Source: Bacteroidales bacterium (GTDB taxonomy: Bacteria > Bacteroidota > Bacteroidia > Bacteroidales > Bacteroidaceae). From it: DNA of 25,308 bases. A model generated the notes under the pieces. The model saw nothing but the letters and a program-made list of their open reading frames with translations, did no database searches and was not told the DNA's origin. Below, piece after piece: positions 1-8,254 of the stretch (the first letter of the stretch is position 1; each line of letters opens with the position of its first letter). Where the stretch lies: positions 1-25,308 of the forward strand of contig SFIS01000075.1 of the NCBI GenBank assembly GCA_004555245.1, written 5' to 3'. Made by a program: the position numbers and the translations under genes.

Positions 1-66
1 TTTGTTGTTGTCAACAGACAACATAGAGTTCACAATCAGACCGTTGTTCCTGTTGTCTCTGTTGTC
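1..66. repeat. Partial family-A repeat at the left edge
   Basis: GACAAC and GTTGTC words alternate here and the segment ends in CTGTTGTCTCTGTTGTCG followed by an A-run, the typical right arm of the family-A intergenic repeat seen throughout the window. The core palindrome of the family is absent, so this is an arm-only or truncated copy. It lies just upstream of a 68-bp repeat and menB. Confidence 0.7.
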
Positions 67-81
67 GTAAAAACCAAAGCG

Positions 82-149
82 CGACAATTACAAACATGAA
101 CTTCAGAATTAGGATATTCAATTTTTGTACATCAAACTGTGCACCCTAA
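82..149 (+). repeat. 68-bp repeat C, copy 1 (inverted copy at 20988-21055)
   Basis: The reverse complement of 20988-21055 matches this segment with 3 mismatches over 68 positions. Each copy directly follows a family-A element. The sequence is AT-rich and has no convincing ORF. It sits 39 bp upstream of menB, so it may belong to the menB leader or promoter region. Confidence 0.85.
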
Positions 150-188
150 TCTTAAACTATAGTTGTCAACTCGTTTACTAAAAAAAAT

Positions 189-1043
189 ATGTACTGGAAA
201 GAAATGCACCCGTTCAAGGAAATCATCCTTGAAGAATACGACGGCATAGCAAAGATAAGCATCAACCGTCCGCGCTATCGCAACGCCTTCACCCCTCTCA
301 CGACAGCCGAGCTGTCGCAGGCTTTCTCTATCGTAAGAGAGGCACAACAGATAAGGGTCGTCATCCTCACAGGCGCACCCTCGCCACGTCTCGAAGGACA
401 GACAGACGACGAATGGCTCCGCACACAGGCGTTCTGCTCCGGAGGTGACATGAACGTGAAAGGCAGGGGAGGATACATCGACGGCGAAGGCGTACCGAGA
501 CTGTCGGTGCTCGACGTGCAGATGCAGATCAGACGGCTCCCAAAGCCGGTCATTGCTATGGTCAACGGCTTCGCCATCGGTGGAGGACACGTCCTGCATC
601 TTGTCTGCGACCTCACCATAGCGGCAGACAACGCACGCTTCGGACAGACCGGACCTAAGGTCGGGTCGTTCGATGCAGGCTTCGGCTCAAGCTATCTCGC
701 AAGAATAGTAGGACAGAAAAAGGCGAGGGAGATATGGTTCATGTGCCGGCAATACTCTGCCCAGGAGGCTGAGATGATGGGGATGGTGAACAAGGTGGTG
801 CCTCACGCACAACTCGAAGAGGAGTGTGTCGCATGGGCAAGACAGATGATGCAGCACTCGCCCCTGGCACTGCGTATGATAAAGATGGGACTGAACGCCG
901 AACTCGACGGACAGGCGGGAATACAACAACTGGCGGGAGACTGCACCGCACTCTATTACATGCTCGACGAGGCACAGGAAGGCGGAAGGGCGTTCCTCGA
1001 GAAACGAAAACCCGACTGGGGACAGTTCCCAATAATTCCATAA
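189..1043 (+). CDS. menB: 1,4-dihydroxy-2-naphthoyl-CoA synthase (MenB)
   Basis: Crotonase-fold enzyme of menaquinone synthesis that closes the ring of o-succinylbenzoyl-CoA to 1,4-dihydroxy-2-naphthoyl-CoA in the cytoplasm. Seen: NRPRYRNAF near residues 26-34, the oxyanion-hole segment FCSGGD at 82-87, GFAIGGGHV at 127-135, FGQTGPKVGSFD at 151-162 and REIWFMCRQY at 180-189, all hallmarks of MenB rather than general enoyl-CoA hydratases. The Gly at 155 (QTG, not QTD) is the residue found in the bicarbonate-dependent type I enzymes. Length 284 is close to the family norm (about 270-285). The start at 189 is in a weak context; ATG 204 (MHPFKEI) is an alternative. menC and menE follow on the same strand. 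No menD or menF is visible upstream within the window. Confidence 0.97.
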   Translation: MYWKEMHPFKEIILEEYDGIAKISINRPRYRNAFTPLTTAELSQAFSIVREAQQIRVVILTGAPSPRLEGQTDDEWLRTQAFCSGGDMNVKGRGGYIDGEGVPRLSVLDVQMQIRRLPKPVIAMVNGFAIGGGHVLHLVCDLTIAADNARFGQTGPKVGSFDAGFGSSYLARIVGQKKAREIWFMCRQYSAQEAEMMGMVNKVVPHAQLEEECVAWARQMMQHSPLALRMIKMGLNAELDGQAGIQQLAGDCTALYYMLDEAQEGGRAFLEKRKPDWGQFPIIP

Positions 1044-1066
1044 CCACTGCACACTCCCGCTGCGCC

Positions 1067-1129
1067 ATAATGCCGCTGCGCCCAGCCATAATGCCGCTGC
1101 GCCCAGCCAAAATGCCACTGTGCCATGCG
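1067..1129 (+). repeat. 21-bp tandem repeat, 3 copies, between menB and menC
   Basis: Two identical 21-bp units (1067-1087 and 1088-1108; each begins ATAATGCCGCTGCGCCC) are followed by a degenerate third (1109-1129, 5 substitutions or fewer in its first 15 bases). A partial unit precedes at about 1055-1066. The array fills most of the menB-menC gap and supplies in-frame ATGs upstream of menC, which makes menC start calling ambiguous. Confidence 0.85.
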
Positions 1130-1169
1130 ATTTTGTCGCATGGTTATCCTTCATCCACTCAAACCACCC

Positions 1170-2213
1170 ATGCAAATCAACCTCTCTCAAAAGACACTCC
1201 ATTTCAAGAAAGCGGCTACGACATCACGTGGTGCATACACCGAACACGACATTCTCATCATCACCGTCTCCGGCGACAATTACGAGAAAATCGGTCTTGG
1301 CGAGTGCGCGCCGCTGCCTGACCTCTCCTCCGACCGTGACGCATACGGGGATCTCGCTAATGTCTCACGCCTCATAACAGAAAGCCTGTCATGCAGCGAC
1401 TATGCGGAGCATCTCCGCCCCTACCCCGCCCTGCTCTTCGCCCTGGAATCTGCCTTGTACGACTACAGCAAGAGCCCGGTCCTCTACGACACGCCTTTCG
1501 CACGCTCAGAAGTGGGCATACCTACCAACGGACTGATATGGATGGCGCCATACGACGAGATGCTGCAACAGGTGAAGGAGAAGCTCATGGCGGGCTTCAG
1601 ATGCATAAAGCTGAAAATCGGGGCGATTGACTGGGACGAGGAGATGCGGCTGCTCGAGTTCATTCGCTCCCGCTTCTCGCCTTCCACTCTGCAGCTGCGC
1701 GTCGATGCCAACGGCGCGTTCAGGCCCGACGAGGCCATGGAAAGGCTCAACGATCTCGCACGCTTCGACATACACTCTATCGAACAGCCCATACCACAAA
1801 ACTCATGGGACGACATGGCAAGGCTTTGCCGTATGTCGCCCGTGCCCGTCGCTCTCGACGAAGAACTCATCGGGCATTTCTCTTTAGATGAGAAAAAGAC
1901 GCTGCTCGACATGCTAAAGCCGCAGTTCATCGTCGTGAAACCCACCCTGCACGGCGGCATTACGGGAAGCATCGAATGGGTGAGCGAAGCCAACAAAAGG
2001 GGCATCGCATCGTGGATGACAAGTGCTCTCGAGAGCAACATCGGGCTGAGGAACATCGCCCTGCTCGCTGCAAGGGTGTATAACATCTCGCCGGAAAACA
2101 TCGCCGGTGTCATGCCGCAGGGGCTCGGCACCGGGCTGCTCTACAAAGACAATATCGAGATGGATGTCGAACTCAGAGGCTCCCGCCTCTGGAGATGCGA
2201 GGTTGACGAATAG
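1170..2213 (+). CDS. menC: o-succinylbenzoate synthase (MenC)
   Basis: Enolase-superfamily dehydratase that makes o-succinylbenzoate from SHCHC, the substrate for MenE. Counting from ATG 1170 (347 aa): N-terminal cap with TLHFKKAATTSRGAY, the general-base pair KLK at 147-149 (K147, K149), metal ligands D179 (VDANG), E205 (IEQP) and D230 (ALDEE), and second catalytic lysine K257 (VVKPTLHGG). All catalytic residues are present. The reading frame is open further upstream to ATG 1125, but those 15 residues come from the 21-bp tandem repeat region and do not resemble the family, so I chose 1170, where the protein begins in the normal MenC way (MQINLSQKTL). It is followed by menE after 75 bp. Confidence 0.95.
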   Translation: MQINLSQKTLHFKKAATTSRGAYTEHDILIITVSGDNYEKIGLGECAPLPDLSSDRDAYGDLANVSRLITESLSCSDYAEHLRPYPALLFALESALYDYSKSPVLYDTPFARSEVGIPTNGLIWMAPYDEMLQQVKEKLMAGFRCIKLKIGAIDWDEEMRLLEFIRSRFSPSTLQLRVDANGAFRPDEAMERLNDLARFDIHSIEQPIPQNSWDDMARLCRMSPVPVALDEELIGHFSLDEKKTLLDMLKPQFIVVKPTLHGGITGSIEWVSEANKRGIASWMTSALESNIGLRNIALLAARVYNISPENIAGVMPQGLGTGLLYKDNIEMDVELRGSRLWRCEVDE

Positions 2214-2224
2214 CCCCGCCCGTA

Positions 2225-2245
2225 TTCTTCGACCAGGTCGAAGAA
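2225..2245. repeat. Perfect 21-nt palindrome between menC and menE
   Basis: TTCTTCGACC and GGTCGAAGAA form 10-bp arms around a single central A. It begins 11 bp after the menC stop. A 1-nt centre cannot form a tight RNA loop without opening a few pairs, so this could be a hairpin or a DNA-binding site. It is followed by a tract (2246-2288) that is almost entirely A and C. Confidence 0.8.
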
Positions 2246-2288
2246 CACCACACCCACACACCCACTCCACACCACACCCACCGCCACC

Positions 2289-3389
2289 GTGACAATAGAA
2301 CAATTCAAGCAAGAGTGGTTCGCTAACGCGCCATACGTCAGGCTGCATACAAGCGGCAGCACCGGAAAACCGAAAGACATACTCGGAGAAAAGTCCAGGA
2401 TGCTCGCTTCGGCACGCGCGACAAACGACTTTCTCAACCTGAAACCCGGAGACACGGCGCTCCTCTGCCTTCCCCTCGACTATATCGCGGGGAAGATGAT
2501 GGTCGTACGCTGTATCGAAAGGGGTATGCGCCTTATCGACATAAAGCCGTCCAACACGCCGTTAGACTTCCTCAACGACGGCGGCAGACTCACGGCGGAC
2601 ACCGTCATCGACTTCGCTGCCATGATTCCGTCGCAGGTCTATTGCTCACTGCAGGACGAGAGGCAGCGCAGCAGACTGATGGCAATACGCCATCTCATCA
2701 TCGGAGGAGGAGCCGTAAGCGACCGCCTCGCACGCCGGCTGAAGGATTTCCCTAACGCCGTATGGAGCACATACGGCATGACGGAGACACTGTCGCACAT
2801 CGCATTGCGACGGCTCAACGGAGAAGAGGCTACGGAATGGTACACACCTATGGACGGCATAAAGGTGGATGTCATGGCGGAAGACGACAACGGGGCGGCG
2901 GCGGTTGCCGACACTGACAAGAAACGGGCTGGAAAAGAAAGCGCCTACAGGCGCGGACTGCTTCTCATCGACGCTCCCGCCATACACGACGGCATACTGA
3001 AGACTAACGACATCGCAGAGATGCACACTGACGGCAGACGATTCAGAATCATCGGCAGACGCGACAACATCATCTGCTCGGGAGGTATAAAACTGCAGAT
3101 AGAAGAGATAGAAGATGCTCTGCGGCAATACGTCCACACGCCGTTCTGCATCTCTAAACGGAGGGACGAGAAATTCGGAGAGATTGAAGTGATGCTCGTT
3201 GAGAACGACAGGAAAGAAAAGGGCGGCACAATCCATGCCGCCCTCGACGAGGCTTTCGCACACCTGCAACGCTATGCCGTGCCGAAAGATGTGCTGTACG
3301 TCAGACATATCCCGACCACGCCGAACGGGAAAATCGACCGTAAGGCGGCGATGGACATGGCGGCGGCAGATGCCGCACTAAACGTCTAA
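2289..3389 (+). CDS. menE: o-succinylbenzoate-CoA ligase, short form (MenE)
   Basis: ANL-superfamily adenylating enzyme that activates o-succinylbenzoate to its CoA thioester, the MenB substrate. Seen: P-loop-like TSGSTGKPK at 21-29, adenine/Mg motif STYGMTET at 160-167, hinge motif GRRDNIICSGGIKLQ at 256-270, and the C-terminal TPNGKIDRKA with the expected catalytic lysine at 348. At 366 residues it is shorter than the E. coli enzyme (about 450), as is common in Bacteroidota, where the N-terminal lobe is reduced. The start codon is GTG at 2289, preceded by an A/C-only tract with no Shine-Dalgarno. Its last 12 nt overlap the 3' end of the convergent kinase gene. Confidence 0.95.
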   Translation: MTIEQFKQEWFANAPYVRLHTSGSTGKPKDILGEKSRMLASARATNDFLNLKPGDTALLCLPLDYIAGKMMVVRCIERGMRLIDIKPSNTPLDFLNDGGRLTADTVIDFAAMIPSQVYCSLQDERQRSRLMAIRHLIIGGGAVSDRLARRLKDFPNAVWSTYGMTETLSHIALRRLNGEEATEWYTPMDGIKVDVMAEDDNGAAAVADTDKKRAGKESAYRRGLLLIDAPAIHDGILKTNDIAEMHTDGRRFRIIGRRDNIICSGGIKLQIEEIEDALRQYVHTPFCISKRRDEKFGEIEVMLVENDRKEKGGTIHAALDEAFAHLQRYAVPKDVLYVRHIPTTPNGKIDRKAAMDMAAADAALNV

Positions 3390-4235
3390 CGGACTTTTCA
3401 TTATCTTTCCGCAACGCAGACCGCTTGCCCGGATGGCGTCGCACAACACCTCGCGATAACAGAACGCTATGCTGCCTACAAAATTCACAGGCAGCTCGGG
3501 ACGGCGGTAAGGCTGGATGTTACGGGAGAGAAAAGCCATGAAATTGTCATACACTATGCTGCGCACACCCTCGTCAGACACATGACGGAGAACGAAAGGC
3601 GAGAGGGAGGCAAGCCAGCGGTTAGGCATCGGCTGCCTATACACCTTCTCTATGATGTCTGTCACGCCAAGCCCGTATTCCGCCTCAAACTCCTTGCGCA
3701 ACGCCTCCGGCAACACGCCCTTGTATATCGCATTGAGAAACAGCCTCCCCAGCACCGCCCCCGACCCCTCGTCGCCGAGGATGAAGCCGAGTGCCGGCGT
3801 CTGCCGGACAACGGCCGTGCCGTCCCACAGACACGAGTTGGCCCCCGTGCCGAGAATGCACGCTATACCCTCGCTGCCGCCGAGCAGCGCCTTCGCCGCT
3901 CCCACGATGTCGCTGCCGACCACGACGGTCGTTGCCGACCGGAACACTTCGCACAGCATGTCGCGCATGACAACCGAGGCGGCAGGCGTACAGCCCGCCC
4001 CATAGTATTCAACACTCTCCGCTTCGGCGAACGACGGATGCGCCTCGATCAGCCCGCGCAGCGTGCGGCGTATCTCCTCCGGCTTCTGCAGCGACGGGTT
4101 GATGCCCTCCGTCACGCAGCGCACGCCGTCAGTCACGCAGTGCACATCATCCGTCACGCAGCGCGACGCTTCCGTGTCCCCGGCGGTCAGCACCCATTCT
4201 ACCTTTGTGCTCCCGCCATCTGATTTTATATGCAT
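3378..4235 (-). CDS. BadF/BadG/BcrA-type kinase, N-acetylglucosamine kinase-like
   Basis: ASKHA-fold small-molecule kinase, most like the N-acetylglucosamine kinase branch found in Bacteroidota. Seen in 285 aa: phosphate-1 loop SDGGSTKVEW at 5-14, phosphate-2 loop ILGTGANSC at 127-135, GFILGDEGSGAVLG at 150-163 and a NFVGSIAF segment at 251-258. The substrate is inferred only; other sugar kinases of this fold remain possible. Odd feature: residues 24-44 are three 7-residue repeats (each x-x-C-V-T-[DE]-[DG]) where relatives have a short loop before the GINP motif. The gene is convergent with menE and their 3' ends overlap by 12 nt (3378-3389). A MITE-like element lies 29 bp upstream of its start. 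Confidence 0.85.
   Translation of the reverse strand: MHIKSDGGSTKVEWVLTAGDTEASRCVTDDVHCVTDGVRCVTEGINPSLQKPEEIRRTLRGLIEAHPSFAEAESVEYYGAGCTPAASVVMRDMLCEVFRSATTVVVGSDIVGAAKALLGGSEGIACILGTGANSCLWDGTAVVRQTPALGFILGDEGSGAVLGRLFLNAIYKGVLPEALRKEFEAEYGLGVTDIIEKVYRQPMPNRWLASLSPFVLRHVSDEGVRSIVYDNFMAFLSRNIQPYRRPELPVNFVGSIAFCYREVLCDAIRASGLRCGKIMKSPLDV
4111..4173 (-). repeat. In-frame 21-bp tandem repeat (3 copies) inside the kinase gene
   Basis: On the + strand GTCACGCAG starts at 4111, 4132 and 4153, an exact 21-bp period. On the coding strand this gives three 7-residue units, SRCVTDD, VHCVTDG and VRCVTEG, at residues 24-44 of the kinase. Because the unit is seven codons, copy number can change without a frameshift. 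Confidence 0.85.
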
Positions 4236-4264
4236 AGTTTCTTCTTGTTTACGGTTTCACTTTA

Positions 4265-4381
4265 GGGTGGTTCTATAAATTAGCTTTGTTAGATTTCGAG
4301 ATTATTTTCGAGGACAAATTGAAAGTTGTAGAATGAGCGTAGCGGGCTACGTGACTGATACAGTAATTTATAGAACCACCC
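4265..4381. mobile_element. 117-bp MITE-like element with 18-bp perfect terminal inverted repeats
   Basis: The ends GGGTGGTTCTATAAATTA (4265-4282) and its exact reverse complement (4364-4381) enclose 81 bp with no ORF. The sequence TTTA flanks it on both sides (4261-4264 and 4382-4385), consistent with a 4-bp target duplication. It sits in the divergent spacer between the kinase gene and the mscS-type operon. Having transposon-type ends but no transposase makes it a non-autonomous element, with the parent IS unidentified. A simple hairpin regulator is less likely because of the long loop and the flanking duplication. Confidence 0.75.
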
Positions 4382-4521
4382 TTTAGCCTCCCCCTCTCAG
4401 TCTTCCCTTCCTTCCCCCGGTCTGTTCTGTTCCCCACAGCTCAGCTGCTGGGCTTCCCCCTTTCCGCCTGCAAAATTACTAAAAACTTGCGTATTTCCCA
4501 CCTTATATAAAAAAAATATTA

Positions 4522-4529
4522 TAACTTTG
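4522..4529 (+). promoter_or_regulatory. Bacteroidota-type -7 promoter element of the mscS-like operon
   Basis: TAACTTTG fits the Bacteroidota -7 consensus TAnnTTTG and sits 21 bp before ATG 4551, in an AT-rich stretch. This implies a leader of only about 15 nt and argues against the TTG at 4527 as the start codon, since it lies within the promoter itself. No clear -33 element is visible. Confidence 0.65.
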
Positions 4530-4550
4530 CACACAAATTCATTATCACAG

Positions 4551-6956
4551 ATGCGTTACACACACATTTCATACACAACAGGGAAATCCCTCCTCCGCAC
4601 GCTCTGCATCATGGCGATGCTGCTTCTTTACGCCGCCTCCGCCCACGGCGTGCTGAAAGAGAAAGACCTGCCGCAGACGCTGAGCATCCTGCGACACGAA
4701 CTTGAGACGACCCACGACGAGATGGGCGAGAGGCAGAAACGCCTCACGGAGATGAGCGAGCGAATGCGCGACAAGCTCTTCTACACCATGAAGCACGCCA
4801 ACCAGAACGCCCTCATGCTCTATTCGCAGAAGCAGGACTATGTCTTCGACCTCACCTACGCCTGCCACGAAGCCACGAAACAATACCACGACTTCAGGCA
4901 GGACGTAATGCCCTTCAGACAGTGGGCGAACACGTCCGACAACGAGGTGGCACGCTACGACTCGCTCATACAGAGCCTCTCCACCATGCCACTTGTGCTG
5001 CTCGACCAGCGCGCGCTCATCGACCGCAACGTCTGCCTCACACTCGCCGTCAACATCAGACGCATGGTGAAGGAGAACCAGAAGACCATGCAGGAGTACA
5101 TGAGCTTCTACCTGGCCACAGAACAACGACTGAAGACTCTCTACGACTATGCGCAGAAGCGGTACGCCGACATACAGAGCAACATCTTCGTCAACGGTGA
5201 CGACGACTACATCACCATTCTCGGCAACCTGAGACACAACATCTCGGAATCGAGACAGACCGTAGCAGACAAATACGTCTCCAACAAACGCCTCGATTCG
5301 CAATGGGACGCAAGCGTCATCATGGTGCTCTTCGGCGTCATCGTCTTCTACGGGCTCATTGCCGTGACGATAAACCAGGTCGTCATGCGCCTCGTCGTCA
5401 ACAGACTGATAAGGAAGAAAATCGTCACCGAGAAAGTCAGGGAGACATACCTCGCCAAACGCGCCTGCATCGTCACCGTGACAACGGCGGTCACCTTCGC
5501 CGTCATACTGTTTATGGTCAGCCTGCTCACCGAGCAGAACTTCATTCTCATGGCGAGCAATCTCCTCATAGAGTTCGTATGGCTGATGTGCGCCATCATG
5601 CTCTCCATCCTTGTCCGGGCTGACAGCCACCGCACCATGCAGACCATCTACGTCTATTCGCCCCTGCTCTTCATGGGCTTCGTTGTCATCACCTTCCGCA
5701 TCGTTCTCATCCCCAACGCGCTGGTCAACATCATCTTCCCGCCTATGCTGCTCGCCGCCCTGCTCTGGCAGTGGAGGGTGCTGGCACGGCACAAGGCCGA
5801 CATCGACAAGAACGACCGCTACTATGCCTACATCTCCACCGTCATCCTCGCCGTCTCTGTCCTCTCGTCGTGGACTGGCTATACGCTGCTCTCCGTGCAG
5901 CTGCTGATATGGTGGGTGATGCAGCTCACGTGCATCCTCTCCATCAAATGTATCAACGACTGGCTCAAGAACTACGCCAAGAATCATGACGTCAGCGAGA
6001 AACCCATAACCTCCACATGGGCCTTCCATCTCATCTCGCAGGTCGTAGTGCCTGTCGCCGCCGTCGCCTCCGTGCTGGGAAGCATCTACTGGGCGGCGGA
6101 TGTCTTCAACCTCACGGCGATGACACGCGACATCTTCATGAGGAAATTCATCGACTCGGAGAATTTCGTCGTCTCGATGATGAGCATCTCCCAGGTCATC
6201 ATTCTCTTCTTCACGGCACGTTACATCCACTTCGTGGCGCGCTCCTTCATCTTCCTCCACTACAGAATCATCGACCCCTCCACTGCCACCTCACGCTCCG
6301 TCATGGTCATCAACGTGGTGCAGGTGCTGGTATATGGAGTCTGGTTCCTCATCTCGCTCGCAGTCTTCCATGTCTCCAACTCCTGGATTGTCGTCATCTC
6401 CGGCGGCCTCTCTACCGGTGTAGGCTTCGCGTCGAAAGATATTCTCGAGAATATCTACTATGGCATCTCGCTCATGGCAGGACGCATAAAGATAGGCGAC
6501 ATCATAGTCTGCGACGGCACCAGGGGCCGCGTGTCAAGCATCTCATACACCTCTACGATGATAGAGGCTGTCGATGGCTCTGTCATCGCATTCACCAACT
6601 CGCAGCTCTTCACGAAGAACTATAAGAACCTCACGCGGCGCGACGGCTACGAAGTGGCGGTGCTCGAAGTCGGCGTGGCATATGGCACTGACCTCGCGCA
6701 CGTCCGCAACCTGCTCTCCGAAGCCATCGCCGCACTGCCGTGCGTCGATACGCAATACAACAACCACAAGGTGACGGTGATGGTGAAGGAACTGGCAGAC
6801 AGCTGCGTCACGCTGAAGGTGGTGTGCTGGGTGAACGTCGTGTCGGCGGCCACGGCAAACAGCGACATCCTCGAATGTATCTACAACACCCTGAACAGCA
6901 ACAACATCGAGATTCCGTTCCCACAACAGGACATACACATAAGACCATCAGAATAA
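4551..6956 (+). CDS. Large MscS-family mechanosensitive channel
   Basis: Inner-membrane channel predicted to release solutes on hypo-osmotic shock. From ATG 4551 (801 aa): signal peptide to about residue 31 (AASA-HG); a charged helical periplasmic domain about 33-250; about ten hydrophobic segments from residue 254 to 640; then the MscS core, with a Gly/Ala-rich pore helix GGLSTGVGFASKD at 618-630, the following helix ILENIYYGISLMAGR, the beta-domain about 645-700 (KIGDIIVCDGTRGRVSSIS) and a C-terminal alpha/beta cage. It is much longer than E. coli MscS (286 aa), resembling the MscK/YnaI-like architectures with extra membrane helices. I start at 4551 because a promoter element covers the upstream alternative. 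The stop overlaps the next gene by one base, so the two are translationally coupled. Confidence 0.92.
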   Translation: MRYTHISYTTGKSLLRTLCIMAMLLLYAASAHGVLKEKDLPQTLSILRHELETTHDEMGERQKRLTEMSERMRDKLFYTMKHANQNALMLYSQKQDYVFDLTYACHEATKQYHDFRQDVMPFRQWANTSDNEVARYDSLIQSLSTMPLVLLDQRALIDRNVCLTLAVNIRRMVKENQKTMQEYMSFYLATEQRLKTLYDYAQKRYADIQSNIFVNGDDDYITILGNLRHNISESRQTVADKYVSNKRLDSQWDASVIMVLFGVIVFYGLIAVTINQVVMRLVVNRLIRKKIVTEKVRETYLAKRACIVTVTTAVTFAVILFMVSLLTEQNFILMASNLLIEFVWLMCAIMLSILVRADSHRTMQTIYVYSPLLFMGFVVITFRIVLIPNALVNIIFPPMLLAALLWQWRVLARHKADIDKNDRYYAYISTVILAVSVLSSWTGYTLLSVQLLIWWVMQLTCILSIKCINDWLKNYAKNHDVSEKPITSTWAFHLISQVVVPVAAVASVLGSIYWAADVFNLTAMTRDIFMRKFIDSENFVVSMMSISQVIILFFTARYIHFVARSFIFLHYRIIDPSTATSRSVMVINVVQVLVYGVWFLISLAVFHVSNSWIVVISGGLSTGVGFASKDILENIYYGISLMAGRIKIGDIIVCDGTRGRVSSISYTSTMIEAVDGSVIAFTNSQLFTKNYKNLTRRDGYEVAVLEVGVAYGTDLAHVRNLLSEAIAALPCVDTQYNNHKVTVMVKELADSCVTLKVVCWVNVVSAATANSDILECIYNTLNSNNIEIPFPQQDIHIRPSE

Positions 6957-8248
6957 TGCACCACCACATAAGAACCGCACTCGCGGCCTGCTGCGCCTGC
7001 TTCACCTTCCTCCCCTGCCACGCCGGCACACAGATTCCGCCTCAGTCAGACAGCCTCCTCACAGAGAGGCTGCGCAACGAAGAGGGCGTCACCTTCACAC
7101 ACGACAACAACGTGACACTGCTGATGAACGGGCAGAAGAAGTTCGACGATATGTTCGCCGCCATACGTCAGGCACGCAAGTCGGTGCATCTCGAATACTT
7201 CAACTTCCGCAACGACAGCATCGCGATGCTGCTCTTCGACATCCTCGCAGAGAAAGTGAAGGACGGCGTAGAGGTGCGCGCGCTCTTCGACGCCTTCGGC
7301 AACTCGTCAAACAACCGCCCGCTGAAATCCCGCCACATCGATTCTATCAGGGCGAGGGGCATACAGCTGTATGAGTTCGACCCCATCCGCTTCCCCTGGG
7401 TGAACCATATCTTCGGCAGAGACCACCGCAAGATTGTAGTCATCGACGGCTGCGTGGCATACACGGGAGGCATGAACGTGGCGGACTATTACATCAACGG
7501 CACACCGCAGGTGGGCGAATGGCGTGACATGCACTGCCGCCTCGAAGGCTCTGAGGTGAACACCCTGCAGCGCATCTTCCTACGGGCGTGGGAGAAGGTG
7601 ACGGGTGAACGCATCGACGGAGAACAGTATTTCTGCGCCGCCAATGCCACGCTGCGCTACGACAGCCTGCGCCAGAACGGCTTCCCCACGGCACATAACA
7701 TGATGTGCGGCATAGTGAACAGGGAGCCGGGACGTTCGCCTGCCGTCATGCGCAACTTCTACTGCCACGCCATAGACTGCGCAGAAGACACCATACGCCT
7801 CGTGAACCCCTACCTCACCCTCATACCGAAGGTGAGGCGCGCGATAGAGAGGGCGGTGAAGAGGGGCGTGACGGTGCAGATAATGGTGGCGGAGCCGTCT
7901 GACGTGCCGCTCACGCCAGACTGTGTGTTCTACAACGTGAACCGCCTGCAGAAGAAAGGCTGTCAGGTGTGGATATACAAGCCGGGCTTCCACCACACAA
8001 AGATTATCATGGTTGACGGCAGATTCTGCACGGTAGGCTCGGCGAACCTCGACGCAAGGAGCCTGAAATGCGACTATGAAGAGAACGTCGCCATCATCGA
8101 CCCGTACGTCACACGTCAGCTGACGGAGATGTTCGAGAAGGACAAGGAAGCGTCATTCCGGCTCGATGACGGTGTGTACAGGCAGTGGCGCACACCGTGG
8201 CAACGGTTCCGCGGATGGTTCGCCCACCTCCTAAGCCCCTTCCTGTAA
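6956..8248 (+). CDS. Exported phospholipase D / cardiolipin synthase-like protein
   Basis: Two-HKD phosphatidyltransferase or phospholipase, 430 aa. Seen: H157-R-K159-xxxx-D164 in the motif DHRKIVVIDG, and H347-T-K349-xxxx-D354 in HHTKIIMVDG followed by GSANLDARS at 361-369. Both HKD motifs are intact with the downstream GG and GS partners, which fits bacterial cardiolipin synthases. An N-terminal hydrophobic stretch at about 6-22, ending in CHAG, looks like a signal sequence, and the two transmembrane helices of ClsA are missing, so the protein is probably periplasmic. Start chosen at 6956 (TAATG overlap with the channel stop); the open frame runs further upstream but only as an overlap with the channel gene. 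The pairing with a mechanosensitive channel suggests a membrane-stress operon (inference). Confidence 0.9.
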   Translation: MHHHIRTALAACCACFTFLPCHAGTQIPPQSDSLLTERLRNEEGVTFTHDNNVTLLMNGQKKFDDMFAAIRQARKSVHLEYFNFRNDSIAMLLFDILAEKVKDGVEVRALFDAFGNSSNNRPLKSRHIDSIRARGIQLYEFDPIRFPWVNHIFGRDHRKIVVIDGCVAYTGGMNVADYYINGTPQVGEWRDMHCRLEGSEVNTLQRIFLRAWEKVTGERIDGEQYFCAANATLRYDSLRQNGFPTAHNMMCGIVNREPGRSPAVMRNFYCHAIDCAEDTIRLVNPYLTLIPKVRRAIERAVKRGVTVQIMVAEPSDVPLTPDCVFYNVNRLQKKGCQVWIYKPGFHHTKIIMVDGRFCTVGSANLDARSLKCDYEENVAIIDPYVTRQLTEMFEKDKEASFRLDDGVYRQWRTPWQRFRGWFAHLLSPFL

Positions 8249-8254
8249 CATTCT

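Noticed and set aside
824..1321. A 165-residue + strand frame spanning the menB end and menC start
   Set aside because: It overlaps both men genes out of frame and has low-complexity Arg/Thr composition with no domain.
4569..6260. A 563-residue open frame on the minus strand
   Set aside because: It lies wholly antisense to the clear MscS-type gene, has very high Asp/Glu/Val/His content typical of a shadow frame, and shows no domain.
6740..6955. Upstream 72-residue extension of the phospholipase D-like protein
   Set aside because: It is a +1/+2 frame shadow of the MscS-type gene; the TAATG overlap gives a natural start with a signal sequence.
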